Assembly (NCBI RefSeq): GCF_042242105.1
Contig: NC_092026.1
Coordinates: 22,885,191-22,949,190 of the forward strand
Reading direction: 5' to 3'
Length of the DNA stretch: 64,000 nucleotides
DNA from: Pempheris klunzingeri
Lineage: Eukaryota > Chordata > Actinopteri > Acropomatiformes > Pempheridae
The notes under the pieces were generated by a model. It did no database searches. It was not told the origin of the DNA and saw nothing but the letters and a program-made list of their open reading frames with translations. A program made the position numbers and the translations under genes. This document shows positions 48,772-60,544 of the stretch, in pieces; positions within the stretch are counted from its first letter, which is position 1, and each line of letters begins with the position of its first letter.

Positions 48772-51354
48772 GCAATGATAAGATACAGATATATTTCCAG
48801 ACATCCAGTTTTATTAAATTATACTCCAATATTGCATGAGACAGTCTTCAGAGTGACACTGATCCAAATGTGGAAAACTAGGCGATCAAAAGACAAGTTT
48901 TTTTTTTTGTTTTGTTTTGACCAGAGATAAAACATTGATGTTTTACAATTTCACTTTTTAATTCCCCCAGAAATGTGCGATGAGAAGCAGCAGCATAGAG
49001 AGTAATAATACTACAACATACGACAGACCGATACTGTGCAACAGTCGAGGACAACTGGGAGATTAGTTATTTTCTCTCTTTTGTGAAATAGTTACGCCAA
49101 TATTGAGAGTACAGCGACTGGCAACTCAGGACACAGAGATGCACTTTGTCCGTTTGGGGAAGAAAAAAAAAACCCAACAAAGATACTGGAAAAGAAATGA
49201 GGGCAACGACATGGCAGTGTACGAGTTAGAAAGTCAGAGAGCTACAAACTTCAGTGGGATAACAGGAGAACAAACTAGTACATAGTCAGTCAGGTGAGAG
49301 ACAAAACAAATGGACGCCTCTACAGAGAGCCGTGTGGAATATAATCCAAATATCACTGAAGAGGAGAGTTCACCACGTTAATGGGAACCGGCAGGTTGAT
49401 GTCAGCGTTACACAAGCCACTGGTTTTACCACGTCTGGTTAATGACTGAGCACGGTTCAGTGGGAGGGACGCAGACGTGGCGACTGACCAATCAGATCAC
49501 ACATTCAGTGCTACAGTGGTGAATTAAAACAAATGCTGTTATCTAATAAATCCCACTGGTCTCTAATCCCAGATGTTACCTTTTAAATAACGAGTACACT
49601 CTTGATGATCGTATAAAAAAAACAAAAATGAGCATTACAAACGCTCAGTGGAGAATAGAAATTGTACCTCCTAATACAAAAGAAAAGGGAGAAAAAAAAG
49701 CTTTATAGTTTCTTAGACTGTAAGTATATATTTGATATATCAATAGAATTCATATATAAATGATACATTTCTATTATTTTATACTTAAATATAATCCTCG
49801 CTATGACTAAAAAGAGCATCTAAGACTTTTCTAGGCAGACGATGTGAAGAAACAGCTTGGACCTCGGCCGCCTGTGACTGACTAGAAATCAAACTGTGGT
49901 CTGGTCGGTGGATCCGGATTCACAACGCTCGCCCACCGCATTCACACGTGGCGGCTTGTGTGAGACTAGACAGAACTGGTTTGGATGTAAGTGTTGTGCG
50001 AAACGCCTTTAAACGGTTTCATTGAGACCAAAAAATCTTTGTTTAGCTACACACTAACAACCTCCTGCTGTGCTTTTTTAAATCTGTTTTTTTTTTTTTT
50101 TTTTAAATATGTGAAAGGTTTGGGGAGTTTGACACCGTAGTTACAAAATGAGCAAATTAACAAAATGCTTCCCTCGCACTCGATTCTCCGTATTAAACCT
50201 GCATACATACCTTCTTTATTAGGTGTGTTTGGCACTAATGTTTGCTTTACTTTATATCTGGTTCTGTTTGCAAATAGACAGTTAATCAGTGAACTTAACA
50301 TCCTCTAGCTTTAGTTGTACAACAAATGCTGCAATCTTTTTTTAAAAAAGAAAATTAAGTATGCAAGCTGTGTCCCAGTTTCTCACATTTACTCTTAACA
50401 ATGAGTCCCACAGTAATAAACATGAACTAGAAGTACTTCAGACGGTGTGGAGGATTGCACTATGATCATCAGCCATTTGAAGAAATAAAATAAAACTCTT
50501 ACTGATAATGGCAAGTACCTCAAAGAGCCTCGCTGCTCTGCTCTGCTCTCCAAACACTCCATCCAGCCACCATATGGTCGATTTTCCTTCTTTTTTTTTT
50601 AGAGTAAACTACAGGGTTTGGTCCATCTGGCTTATTCAGGTTTCAAAGCAGACAGGGAGTTTGCTTTAAGGGCTGCCTGAGAAAGCTATCAGACTCACCG
50701 GCATTCAACAGGACGCTCCTGCCGTAGCTGGCTTGCCAAAATAAGGTGAAAGAACGGGAGCTTTCTGGCTTTCTCCAGAGCTACGGTGATTGTACCAACA
50801 ACAAGGGACAAAGAAACCAGCACGTCTGTTCCTGCTGGTCAGTTTAGTGTGAACGCTCCGCTCTGTCATCTGTATTTAAGATATGGATTGGACCTCAAAT
50901 ACAAAAACATCCAAATGTAACCAAAGACGGGGGAAATAAATACATTTAAATGACACAAAAAGCTACTTGATGACAAGAAACAAAAAAAAAAAAAAGAGGA
51001 AAAAGACAAAGAAGTGAAACCTGTTGTTTTTGGTGACAACTTCCTCAGGCAGGTTTTCATTTGAACATAAATAACATTTGGGTGGGGGGAATCAGATCCA
51101 CCATAAGGCTTCTTTTTTTTTAAAAAAAAAAAAAAGAAAAAATTGTTTTTCCCATTGTCACAGCCGTTTACTTTTCACTGTTGTGTCTATCCTGGCATTG
51201 GTCTGTCGGTACGGTTTAGTGGAAGATCTCAACAACAAGAGATGGAGCCTCTGGTCGGCCTTGGAGAGGCCAGACTGGCAGGTCCTGGGATCACAGGAGG
51301 CAGGGAGGGAAGGACAGAGAGAGAAGAGTAGAGAGTAATGGGACTGTAAAGAGT
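48772..51354 (-). other. sec62: Probable long 3'UTR of sec62
   Basis: No coding potential; U- and A-rich on the - strand, with short homopolymers and no CA microsatellite, unlike introns in the window. Inferred from the absence of another gene and from the candidate signal at 48766. Confidence 0.4.
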
Positions 51355-51905
51355 TTATGTTTCAGCAGTCTGGGGTTTAGTCTCACTCCCACCCCCTTCT
51401 TTCCTCTCTTGCGTTTCCTCGTCGTCTTCCTCCTCCTCCTCCTCCTCCTCCTCCTCTTCCTCTTCCTCCTCCGTGTGCTGCTCCAGCTCCTCCCTGGTGA
51501 TCATCTCAAAGTCGTTTCCGTTGCTGTGCTGCGATCCTTCGTCCTCCCTGCGGTCGCTGTCTGTGTCAGAGTGCCGATCCGTCCCCTCCCCCTCCGCTTC
51601 TTTACTCTCCTCTGGCCCCACCTCTTTGCTCTCTTCCTCTTCCTCCTCCTCCTCATCATCCCCGTCCTTCTTCTCGCTGTCTGACTTCTCGTCACTGTCC
51701 GACTTCTGAGCCTTGGCGCCATTATCCTTGTCATCCGTCTTGTCCAAGCTCTTCTTGCTGCTGGCCCGCGGTCCTTTGTACTCGTGGGTGTAGAGCGGCC
51801 TGAACGAGTCGATGAAGCCGACGTCCGCCGTCAGGTTGGGGAGGAACCAGAAGTGGTGACGCCCACCGGTCACCACCCAGATGATGAGGAAGAGGATGCA
51901 GCGGG
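51355..51905 (-). CDS. sec62: sec62 exon 8, cytosolic acidic tail
   Basis: Acceptor CCTCAG. It encodes ARCILFLIIWVVTGGRHHFW, then FLPNLTADVGFIDSFRPLYT, a Ser/Asp/Glu-rich tail, DFEMITREELEQ (LC3-binding), fifteen Glu, and ends KPQTAET, stop at 51355-51357. Confidence 0.95.
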
Positions 51906-53306
51906 CTGAGGAGAGAGGCAACGACCAGAGGGGTCAATTTAAACACCAGACACACATCTCTTCCTCTTTTTTAACTTCAAGTCTGTTCTTATTTTTGTCT
52001 ACTTATAGTTCATCTAAATTCTTCAATGTTACGCTACTTAATTTTTTTGTTTTACTTTCTGACATTCAACTGCATCTCATAGAAATTTGAAGTGTGATAC
52101 AAGTGAAGCTGTGTTGTCTTAACTCTTAACATTTTACGTCATTTAATAAAATAAAATCAATTCTACAACTATAAATCTAATTCTTGCCTTATGTGATACT
52201 GTACTTGTACACGTTATAGTTCTGTTACCAATATGGAAATGCAGGTTTAATTTATTTTACAGTACAGTTCTTTATTTTACAATTTTCTACACTCAAGCTT
52301 TGAACCATGTGATAATCTGTACATTCAGTGGCCACTTTATTGGGTACACGTGTAAAATTTAATTCAATCTAATACAACAGCTCAGCCACATATTTTACTT
52401 TAACAAAGATGTTCAGTTTTGACTGATTGGTAATAATTTACCTGTATGTCTTATTCAGGGTTCCTGCACCTTTTCTAAAGTGTAATTCAAGCACTTCTCA
52501 AACATTTTCAAGGCTTTCCAGCGAATTCAAGCACCTTTTCAAGCATTTTCAATGCAGATGTTTGGGGTTTTCCAGCACCGTACAGGTGTGGTAAATTACA
52601 TGTATTAAAATTGATCTGGCTGTCTCTGACTTAGTTTATTTCTTTACCTAAGAAATGACTCTTCACTCAGATAGTGATATATTGATGCGATTACAATTTC
52701 AAGCAGTTTCAAGCACAAACCCTGAAAACACTACATTAAAATTCAAACATTTTCAAGGATTTCCTGCTCTCATACCAACCCTGAATATTCTTTCCCCCTC
52801 ATGTTTTATAAGTGGGGTGGGTGAAACATCAGAAGATAAAAGATCAACGATCACACCAATGTTACACAGCGACAACAGCTTGTTTTTAAACAGCTGCGAG
52901 AGACGAGACTTTGTATTAACTAATCAGTTTCAATCTCCTTTTTCTTCTTAACTACTATTTCTTTTGTTTAGGACTCAATGACTGTATTAAAATAAAACAG
53001 GAAAGGTAATTCACTCTCAGACAAACACAACTACTGATGAGGGGTTGCTCAAAGACATGATAATGGCCACTGAATAAAGCCCTTGTAAACAAATGAAGGT
53101 TAACAGCTGACAGTTTCTGATTAGTAATTGATAAGCAAACCAGTAGGGTATTATTTTTGTGAGGTCCATGTACTTACCAACAGCAAGCAGTAATATACTG
53201 GCCACAAAACAGCCTGCAGCAACACTCAGATAGTAAACTCCTACACGCATTTCTGCTGGCCACAGAGGGAACAGCGTGGCTGCTATCACTGCGATGACTG
53301 AAAGAC

Positions 53307-53377
<71 letters not shown>

Positions 53378-56059
53378 TGTGAGTACAAAAAAATGTGATC
53401 AGCCACAGAAAAACCTCCATTCTGTTATTGTTCCATTTATAATTTTTAACCACTGACTCACCGAGGATCAGTCCCATGGCAAACGTCTTGAAATGGACAG
53501 GATCGTAAATCCATACATACACCTAAAGAGGAGACACACATTTTGGGTTTTGATGTGTTTCAGGGTCACAAAGACTTCATGTCTGTTTATTCTCTACACA
53601 CACTCACCTCATTCCCGTCTAGAAACAGCTGGTCCTCATGAGGCTCCAGTTTAAACTTCTTCTTCACGTCTTTCTTCTTCTTAGGGGTCCCAGGACTGTC
53701 ATCCTGTGAGAGTTTTTTATGAAAATAAGAAAACATCATCAAAAAGATCAGTTTTACTAACAAATCAGTGGTTAGAGAGACTAATCATGGCCTATGACCT
53801 CACCTTGTACTTAATGTAGGGTTTTAAAATAAAAGTTTGAAATTGAGGGAGAAGAATCATTTATATTAAGTACAAAAGCAAATGTGTAAAAAATGATTGA
53901 CAGATGTCACATGACAGTCAGCTGCTTCTAAACATTTGTCACTCTGCACTTTAAACCTGCACGGCAAAGTCAATATCCACATATTGTTATAGTTAGGAGG
54001 GTGATCAGATCAGCAGGGTCTGGGCGACTGACTGGCTATTATAAAAAAAAAATCAAAGCGAAGCTGTAACCAGTCCAGTCTGTGATCTCACTGTCAAAGC
54101 AGCAAATGTGTGTTTTCAAGCCAAATTGTAAACTTGAATCACAATATTATAATTTATGGCATTTTGTATTTTACTCAATAACTCAAATCTGTAAGTATTT
54201 TATTAGGACGAATATAATCTGGGGGGGTTTATCATCGAAGAGGGAAAGTATTGGGTCACATACGTTCTTCTCCTTCTTGGTTTCAGCAGCCTCTGACTCT
54301 TTCTTCTTGTCTTTCTCCTTCTTCCCTTTTTTCTCCTCCTCTTTGCTGCTGTCGCCCTTGGCCTTCTCTTTCTCCTTCTCCTTTTCTTTCTCCTTCTCTT
54401 TCTTGGTGTCTTTTTCAGGTTTTTTCTTCATTACTTTGAGAGCGCGGTGGAAGAACTGCTTCTTTAGGAGTCTATAGAGAAAGAGGGAGAACGACTGGTT
54501 ATTTAGTTTCAGCCTCCATCAGTGTGACTCAGAGGTAATGTGAAGGATTTTATCCCAAAATGCAACAAAAAAAAAAAAGGATCCTTACATTTTCAAGTTT
54601 TGCCAGTGGCTTTAAACATTTTGATTCAAATTTTAGTTTCATGTCTGTGGGGCTGTGATCAATTCAGTTATTATTTAAATGAAAAAATGCCAAAAATTCA
54701 CTGGTTTCAGCTTCTCAAATGTCAACATTTGCTGGTATTCTGCCCCTTCCATGATAGCAAAACTGAGTATTTTGCAATATGAGGCATCATCAAGGCATCA
54801 TACTAATCATTAGTTGCATCCTGCATAAGACAAGTTGTCTTCTTACATCTCTGCTATCAGGAGTGTAGCAGAGTGTGTCAATCAGCTTACCTGTTGCAGT
54901 AATCCACCACAGACTCCCTGGTGGTGAACAGCGCCTCCTCTCCTTTCTTAGCCTTGGCCCACTTTGAGTCCAGCAGACACTCCACTGCCTTGGAGGCTAA
55001 ATGTAGAGACACAAAGACAGACTTTTAAAAAAAAGTACTGAACTGATTATAATGGTAAACAGTGTTTTTACAGTTTTTATCAGCAGTACAGAAGCTGTAA
55101 AAATTACCATAATTGCAAAACACTTAATAAATATACCCAGTTAATGTGCATCCAGTTTATGAATCAGACTAAAACACAGAATCTGATACAATACAGAGGG
55201 CAGTAGTTTAGAACACAACACCAAGATATAAAAACCTTTTAAGCTGTTATGGTGAACTTGTTACCAAACTGCTTAAAAGGTTTTTATACTTTGGTGTTGT
55301 GTTCACATCCACATTACTGGATTATTTACAAATCACATATTTACACACAAGTCAAACATTACCTCTCTTTTAGCTCTATTATTTTGCCTGACCAACTCCT
55401 GAGGGAAATATCTGGCTCTTTAGCTACTAAATGCTCCTCTATGTTCACCAGCTCATTGCTAACTGTGTCTGTCTGCTGTTTGGTGCGGAGCAGGAAAAGT
55501 ACAGTGAGTTTTGGGGCTTTTTTTGGGAAACGGCTGCCTACAGCGCTGTGGCCTCCAACAGCTCCATGAGGGTAAACCCAATCAGTAAAGTTATGAACCG
55601 GGGAGCTGTATCATCATCAGCACGTATCATTTGATACATTCTTATCATAAAAATATTAATCATACAAACATCTACTCAAGAACATCTAATAAACCCTTTT
55701 GTTTGACAAAAAGGGTAAAAGGAAACTTAAATATGACTACAGGCTGTAGAAGGAAGTAGAAAAGCTGTCCACAGACATGGTGAGCAATTATAAGGTCATG
55801 TGATGGCCATCAGAGGAATAACCGGCCTCAAGAGTCATACCCTCTTCCACCCACAACTCCGGAGCAAACAACATTTCCCAGAACTGACAAGTGGATTCCA
55901 CCATGGCACAAACAAGACAAATATGAATACTGAGTGGGAGGATCAGGTCTGCGAATGGGACTGCAGCGGAAACATTTAATTTATAACAACTCTTCAGAGA
56001 ATTTGCCCAAAAAATAATGTGAAAAACAAAATCACATGTTCAGTAAACACAACCGTGTG

Positions 56060-56101
<42 letters not shown>

Positions 56102-59100
56102 CATGTGTTAAAAAACAAACAGGGGAGGGTTTGACGGTCATCTCCGGGTGTTTCTGTGGTTGGCTTGTTGCCTCACATCCCACAGCTGAGCACTAACCGA
56201 TAAAGTAGTCCACTCGGTGGCCCATCATGTTCGTGGACTTGGTGGGGCAGTTGAACCGGAGGTACTTGGCCACCGCCTTCTCCTCCTTGGTGGGCTCGCT
56301 CACCTCCTGTATGACCACACAAATACACACACGTGAATACACACACACACACGCATGCATGCACAAAGACGACGTCAGTCAGTCCTGCCAGCTGGTAATG
56401 AACAAATAAACAACTGCCAACAATCTCACAGCTACATTTTAAGGTTGGATATTAAACGGAAACCATTAAATCACCAACATTACAGATCTTATACTGACTT
56501 CCTTATGTAATTTATGTTGCACACAAATTATACAAATCCCTATCCTAATCTGCTGTTACTACTTCGGCAAGAAGTTTATAGCCAATCAATCAATAAGCTC
56601 ACAGTCAAGTTCTATAAGTCCAGAATCAATATTTCACTTTAAAACAATCTAATCAGGTCAAACACATCTGATTCAAGTCAATACAAGTGAAGAAAAACAT
56701 ATCAAAAAAGGTCAACATTAGAAATGTGACAATTTATTCTGATATAGCAACTCCTGTAAACGATAATACTATTATAACCTGTACAAAATACTACAGCTGC
56801 TCATTAGAGGAGTCGTTGAACTGCACATTGAACTGTATTACTGGATATACAAAACAAACTACAACCATATCAAAAATGGCTTTCTGATGACTCTCTCTCA
56901 ACAAAAAGCTTAAAAAACACGCAAGTATTTGTATCAGAGCTTCTGCACTGTTTATTGTGGACAGCCAGGGGGTGAAGTACGTTTTATGTCACAATATTCA
57001 TTCATACACATGTAATGTTTTTTTTATTTTAAAAATCAATACTAGAAACCTGATTAAAAATGACCTAATCTGGAGGCTCCTCTTTTGCCTAATCCAGTGA
57101 ATTAATACCTGACAAATGAAGGTAACACTGAAGTGAAGCTATATTACCATAAAGCCTAAAACAACTAGAAATACCTCAGTATAACAAGTATACATTTCTG
57201 CAGTATGCAAAATCAGGTCCTTCATTACCCGACCAAGTTCATACTACACTTGAAGAGTCGATCATTAATATCCTGCTGTTCTTCATCACACTATGAACAT
57301 ATTTGCAGGAGCCTTCTTCTCACAAAACTCTGAATCTTATCTAAGAGGTAACCAAAAACCTAAGCGTGCGAGTTAAATCCTGCCCAGTGTAGAAAGTGTG
57401 AGGAAGGAGCGCTTCCTGTCTACTGTAGATGTTCATCTGCAGAAAATGACAGAAAAGCAGGCAAATCTTCTTCTTCCTCCCTCCTCACAACATCTGCACC
57501 GTCGGCCAGCAGCACTGAACCACGTGCCAGCACGGAGGGAACGAGAGTGTCGGCAGCACGTTGAGATTCAGCGCTGCTTTGTGGAGTCCAGCTGGCTCCG
57601 GCTGGCAACATGAGCAAGACGAGGCCATCAAACGAGCCTTTGTTTGAAGAAGCAGGTATCAGTCACACAGCTCAGTTACATGAGACCCCTACACGGAAAG
57701 CCCCCCGCCACCGTCTATACGATCTACCTGGCCTGATCATGAGGATTAGCTGCTCCTGTGAAGCAAGCAGCTCCCAGATCTTGGTCACAGGCTCAGTATG
57801 TGAGGACTGATTTGTTAGTGCTCCACACCAAGACCAAAGTCCTCCCAGTCCTTCAAAATATATATCCAACTAACAGCGTTGGCTAGATATGCAACCATTT
57901 CAACTAAAGCTGCACTGATTAATAGATTAATAGTTCAGTTGTCAACTATTGAACAGTTTCAGCATTTTTCAGGAGGTCCAACTTCTTAAATGTAAATAAA
58001 TTTGCTGGTTTCTTTACTTCTCTATGACAGTAAACTGAATACCTTTGAGTTGTGGACAAAACAAGACACAAGACAAAACACTGTTTGACAATTTTCGCCT
58101 TTTTCTGACATTTTATGGACCACAAAACTAATCAATTAATCAAGAAAATCAACAATGAAAATTGTCCTTAGCTGCGGCCCTTTCAGCCACTGAATGCTGT
58201 ACGATGGTAAAATGGAAAGCAGCAAAAGAACAATCAGGAAAAATCATGTTAAAAACAGGGATGAGTGTCATGTGCAGTGGTGATCTTGGGAAGTCTGTTT
58301 AGTTGTGGTCCTCTCATTAAGGAGATAACAGTTTGTGTTGTTATGCAACTGAAGCTGAACATGCACAGACCTACACTTAGTAAGGTGATTTATTATGAAT
58401 ACCTCAAACTAATGCAGTCTAACACAACCATCATGCAGCAAATCCTTCCTACATGAAGGTTATAAAGTCTCAGCTGTTTCAGACGGTCCTTGATTCCACT
58501 TTATGAGACAAGTCTCTTTAGGTTATTGTACACTCATAAATGAGATAACAGTATGTGCCATTATGCAACTGAACTCGAGCAGGCACTGCAACTACAGTCA
58601 GAGGCCAGTTTATTAAGAACAACCTGCAAACACTAATGCAGCCAGGAATAAATCCGACCTACATGAACATTTGAATTTTCATTTTTTGCTGAAGCTGTTT
58701 CATAGAGGTGTCAAAGGCTGCAGCTTCCAGTGCTGTTGAGCTGTGTCGAGTAGCATCGAGTAGTAATGCTAATATAAAGTCTACCTTGATATAAACATTG
58801 CAACAGAAACTGTTACACAAAACAGACAAGTATTGGGTAATGCAGAGAGGTAATAAACAGTGTCGACACAATGGTTTGTGTTGTTATGCAGCTGAACAGG
58901 AACACAAAAGAGAACTATATTATAATGTTGGCCCGATACTGTGCAATAGGCAAATTCAATATCGTCATTCATCTACAATTACAACACGTGGAGAGATAAA
59001 AGCTCAGCTTATCCCCCTGCTTTGTAGGAAACCATCGCTGTGGCCCAAATCCATACTACTACTAACTGCACACAGTATGTACTACAGTAATCTTTGCAGT

Positions 59101-60165
59101 ATGGTTTGCATATAGTATACAATTAACACATGCTGCTATTTTATTCTTGCAGGGAATTGTACAATGTCACTGCCAATTACACATAATAAATAAAGCACAG
59201 TGTCTGATCTGTTTTGTTTCTCCACCATCACATTTGTGCACTACACTTTGTGACAATAGTGTGCATCAAAATCACTCAACATTCAAGAGTATTTTTTATT
59301 ATTATCATCATTTTTATGAGTACAGACATATGTTTCTCCCCATTTCCATGTTCATCAAAAAAAACTGGGACGCAGCTCATGTCTGAAAGAAATCAACAAG
59401 CACACAACATCTTAACTTCTCTGGGATCGCGTTCAGCTCTTTCCTGGTGGCTTATTTCGAAGATCAGGGTCTGACCATGATGGTTCACACACATATGAAA
59501 TGTGTAGTATTTTAGAAAAAGGCTTAGGGCCCAAATATCTCACTACTAAAACCGTCTTTAATGCATTTTGGTGATGTTTAAGTTGACTGAACCTGTGGCC
59601 ACTCTGCAATCTGTTGCTGTGCCTGAAGTCAGTGCTCCAGTCTTTAAACCGTACACACCTCAGCACCTGGCTGCTACCTGCACACTAACTTACATTATGG
59701 TGTCCTGCGTTGACTCATTAGTTAAAATTCCCGCAGATTGCTTCACGTTATGTAAACACGTCTGCTTAAGGCTGACGCAGCTTAGCCAGAAAACGTTTTA
59801 CAGCCATTTTCAACCAGAGTACAGTCTGCTCACTGGGCCAAACATTACAGCACAGGTTTGACGTGTGGACCAGCGTGTGAGCGCCGCTGGAGGAAATGAT
59901 AATAATCTAGGAAACGTCTCAACAACACACAAACAAATGTTTTCGCTAGCAGGCTAATGCTAGCTACCGTTAGCCATCCTCCGGCTTCATCCGCCGCCCG
60001 TTAACGGTTCTCCACGAGGATGCTGCCGCTGAAAAACACCCGCCGACAGACCGGAAGCGGCCGACCGGCTTTTATTTGTTGCCCCTCATCTTGTGCGGGC
60101 GGTAATTTGTCTGAATTCAGTGATGTTACCTGGATCCGTTTCTTGTGCCTCCTGCGTTCCGCCAT
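51355..60165 (-). CDS. sec62: Translocation protein SEC62, complete, eight exons
   Basis: SEC62 is an ER membrane partner of the SEC61-SEC63 channel for post-translational import, and an ER-phagy receptor during stress recovery. Exons in order: 60130-60165, 56198-56306, 54891-54996, 54264-54471, 53608-53703, 53462-53522, 53178-53297, 51355-51905; phases match, 1287 bp, 428 aa (human 399). It begins MAERRRHKKRIQ as in human. The cytosolic N-domain carries KEEKAVAKYLRFNCPTKSTN and SVVDYCNRLLKKQFFHRAL. A Lys/Glu-rich linker (about 107-153) follows, then VYVWIYDPVHFKTF, two membrane segments (about 199-218 and 227-255) joined by PAEMRVG, and an acidic cytosolic tail with the LC3-interacting motif NDFEMI at about 376-381 and 15 consecutive Glu (about 391-405). 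Confidence 0.96.
51906..53177 (-). other. sec62: sec62 intron 7
   Basis: Contains a fragment of the 'tttattaggtacacc' family at about 52325-52385 and the TIR element at 52452-52787. The rest is AT-rich with nothing recognised. Confidence 0.6.
52452..52787. repeat. 336-bp TIR element (TA-flanked MITE)
   Basis: Left end TATTCAGGGTT (52452-52462) and right end AACCCTGAATA (52777-52787) are perfect inverted complements over 11 bases. The outer TA on each side may be a TA target duplication, leaving a 9-bp TIR. The interior repeats phrases such as TTCAAGCAC and CATTTTCAAG on both halves. Confidence 0.7.
53178..53297 (-). CDS. sec62: sec62 exon 7, membrane segments
   Basis: Acceptor CTTTCAG, donor GTTG|GTAAGT. 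It encodes VIAVIAATLFPLWPAEMRVG then VYYLSVAAGCFVASILLLAV: the end of helix 1, the short lumenal loop and helix 2. A 65-bp CA tract sits 12 bases from the acceptor on the intron side. Confidence 0.95.
53310..53374. repeat. CA microsatellite beside sec62 exon 7
   Basis: About 32 CA units, ending 12 bases from the exon 7 acceptor; on the transcript strand it is a GU tract upstream of the pyrimidine stretch. Confidence 0.95.
53462..53522 (-). CDS. sec62: sec62 exon 6, start of first membrane segment
   Basis: Acceptor CTTTAG, donor CTCG|GTGAGT. It encodes VYVWIYDPVHFKTFAMGLIL, the lead into the first transmembrane helix. Confidence 0.95.
53608..53703 (-). CDS. sec62: sec62 exon 5
   Basis: Acceptor TCACAG, donor GAG|GTGAGT. 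It encodes DDSPGTPKKKKDVKKKFKLE then PHEDQLFLDGNE. Confidence 0.95.
54264..54471 (-). CDS. sec62: sec62 exon 4, Lys/Glu-rich linker
   Basis: Acceptor CTATAG, donor AAC|GTATGT. It encodes LLKKQFFHRALKVMKKKPEK and then a long K/E-rich low-complexity stretch (KEK repeats). The conserved start is clear; the linker is variable in the family. Codons are mostly AAG/GAG. Confidence 0.93.
54640..54790. repeat. MITE-like repeat fragment in sec62 intron 3
   Basis: GAAAAAATGCCAAAAATTCACTGG, TTCAGCTTCTCAAATGTCAACATTTGCTGG are family phrases (split). Confidence 0.5.
54891..54996 (-). CDS. sec62: sec62 exon 3
   Basis: Acceptor ATTTAG, donor ACAG|GTAAGC. It encodes ASKAVECLLDSKWAKAKKGE then EALFTTRESVVDYCN and two bases of Arg. 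Confidence 0.95.
55211..55304. repeat. Near-perfect inverted repeat (34-bp arms)
   Basis: 55211-55244 and 55271-55304 are inverted complements at 32 of 34 positions with a 26-base spacer (arms GAACACAACACCAA... and GCTTAAAAGG...). Either a small fold-back element or a cruciform-forming palindrome. Confidence 0.85.
55391..55590. repeat. Interspersed repeat, copy B
   Basis: It aligns with copy A at 31207-31480 but lacks the gpr160 insert; here GTGCGGAGCAGGAAAAGTAC continues directly into CAGTGAGTTTTGGGG. It serves as the empty-site reference for the copy A insertion. Confidence 0.7.
56053..56105. repeat. GT microsatellite in sec62 intron 2
   Basis: GT array with two GCGT interruptions. Confidence 0.9.
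56198..56306 (-). CDS. sec62: sec62 exon 2
   Basis: Acceptor ATACAG, donor ATCG|GTTAGT. It encodes EVSEPTKEEKAVAKYLRFNC then PTKSTNMMGHRVDYFI, the conserved N-terminal domain that contacts SEC63. Confidence 0.95.
57900..58190. repeat. MITE-like repeat, best-preserved copy
   Basis: It opens CTAAAGCTGCACTGATTAATAG, carries AACTTCTTAAATGTAAATAAATTTGCTGG, GGACAAAACAAGACACAAGAC and TTTTCTGACATTTTATGGACC, and closes TAATCAATTAATCAAG...TTAGCTGCGGCCCTTT. The ends are partly inverted (AAAGCTGC / GCTGCGGCCCTTT), as in a hAT-type non-autonomous element. Confidence 0.65.
58322..58910. repeat. Degenerate tandem of a 'tttattaggtacacc' element
   Basis: GAGATAACAGT plus TTATGCAACTGAA recurs at 58322 and 58542 (220 bases apart), and TTGTGTTGTTATGCAGCTGAA again near 58873. 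Between them ACTAATGCAG, AAATCC and CTACATGAA recur in the same order, and GGCCAGTTTATTAAGAACAA marks the element's end. At least two units are clear. Confidence 0.6.
60130..60165 (-). CDS. sec62: sec62 exon 1 (start)
   Basis: ATG at 60165-60163 in ATCATGGCG; it encodes MAERRRHKKRIQ, identical to the human start, then CAG|GTAACA. Only 36 coding bases. Confidence 0.95.
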
Positions 60166-60201
60166 GATCCTCCAACTCAGATCCTCCGACGTGCGCAAGG
60201 C

Positions 60202-60235
60202 TGCGCACGCGCATAGGCGGTGTAGTATCGCGAGA
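60202..60235 (-). promoter_or_regulatory. sec62: sec62 promoter: NRF1-type and TATCGCGAGA-type motifs
   Basis: TGCGCACGCGCA (60202-60213) fits the NRF1 consensus. TATCGCGAGA (60226-60235) is a one-base variant of the TCTCGCGAGA element that drives housekeeping CpG promoters. Both are 37-70 bases upstream of the ATG in a CpG-rich patch (59990-60240) with no TATA box, so the 5'UTR is probably very short or begins just here. Confidence 0.6.
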
Positions 60236-60544
60236 CTTCGACTCTTCTGTTTTTAATGTCATTCATAGAGACAACGTTTAATCACACAGCCTCTACTCTT
60301 TTGGAGCTTAATAGTCTTTTTATAGTATATATTGTGTGTTATAATAGTGCTAAGTATGTATTATGGGACACCCTTATTATTAACCCTGACTCTCTTTGCT
60401 TAATCTTCACATAAACATGCTAATTATTGTTATCATTTCATAATTACCCATCAGACACTGACTCCATAATCTGTTTTTGATTATTCTAAACTAACCGTCT
60501 TATTTGAAATCATGGCAATCTTGCTTTTCATCTTGCTTTTCATT

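Larger units (their letters stand above)
54997..56197 (-). other. sec62: sec62 intron 2 with repeats
   Basis: Contains the inverted repeat at 55211-55304, repeat copy B at 55391-55590 and a GT tract at 56053-56105. No exon seen. Confidence 0.6.
56307..60129 (-). other. sec62: sec62 intron 1
   Basis: 3.8 kb. It contains a well-preserved MITE-like copy at 57900-58190, a degenerate tandem unit from about 58322 to 58910, and otherwise AT-rich sequence. Small ORFs at 57398-57613 and 59568-59861 have no recognisable homology. Confidence 0.6.
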
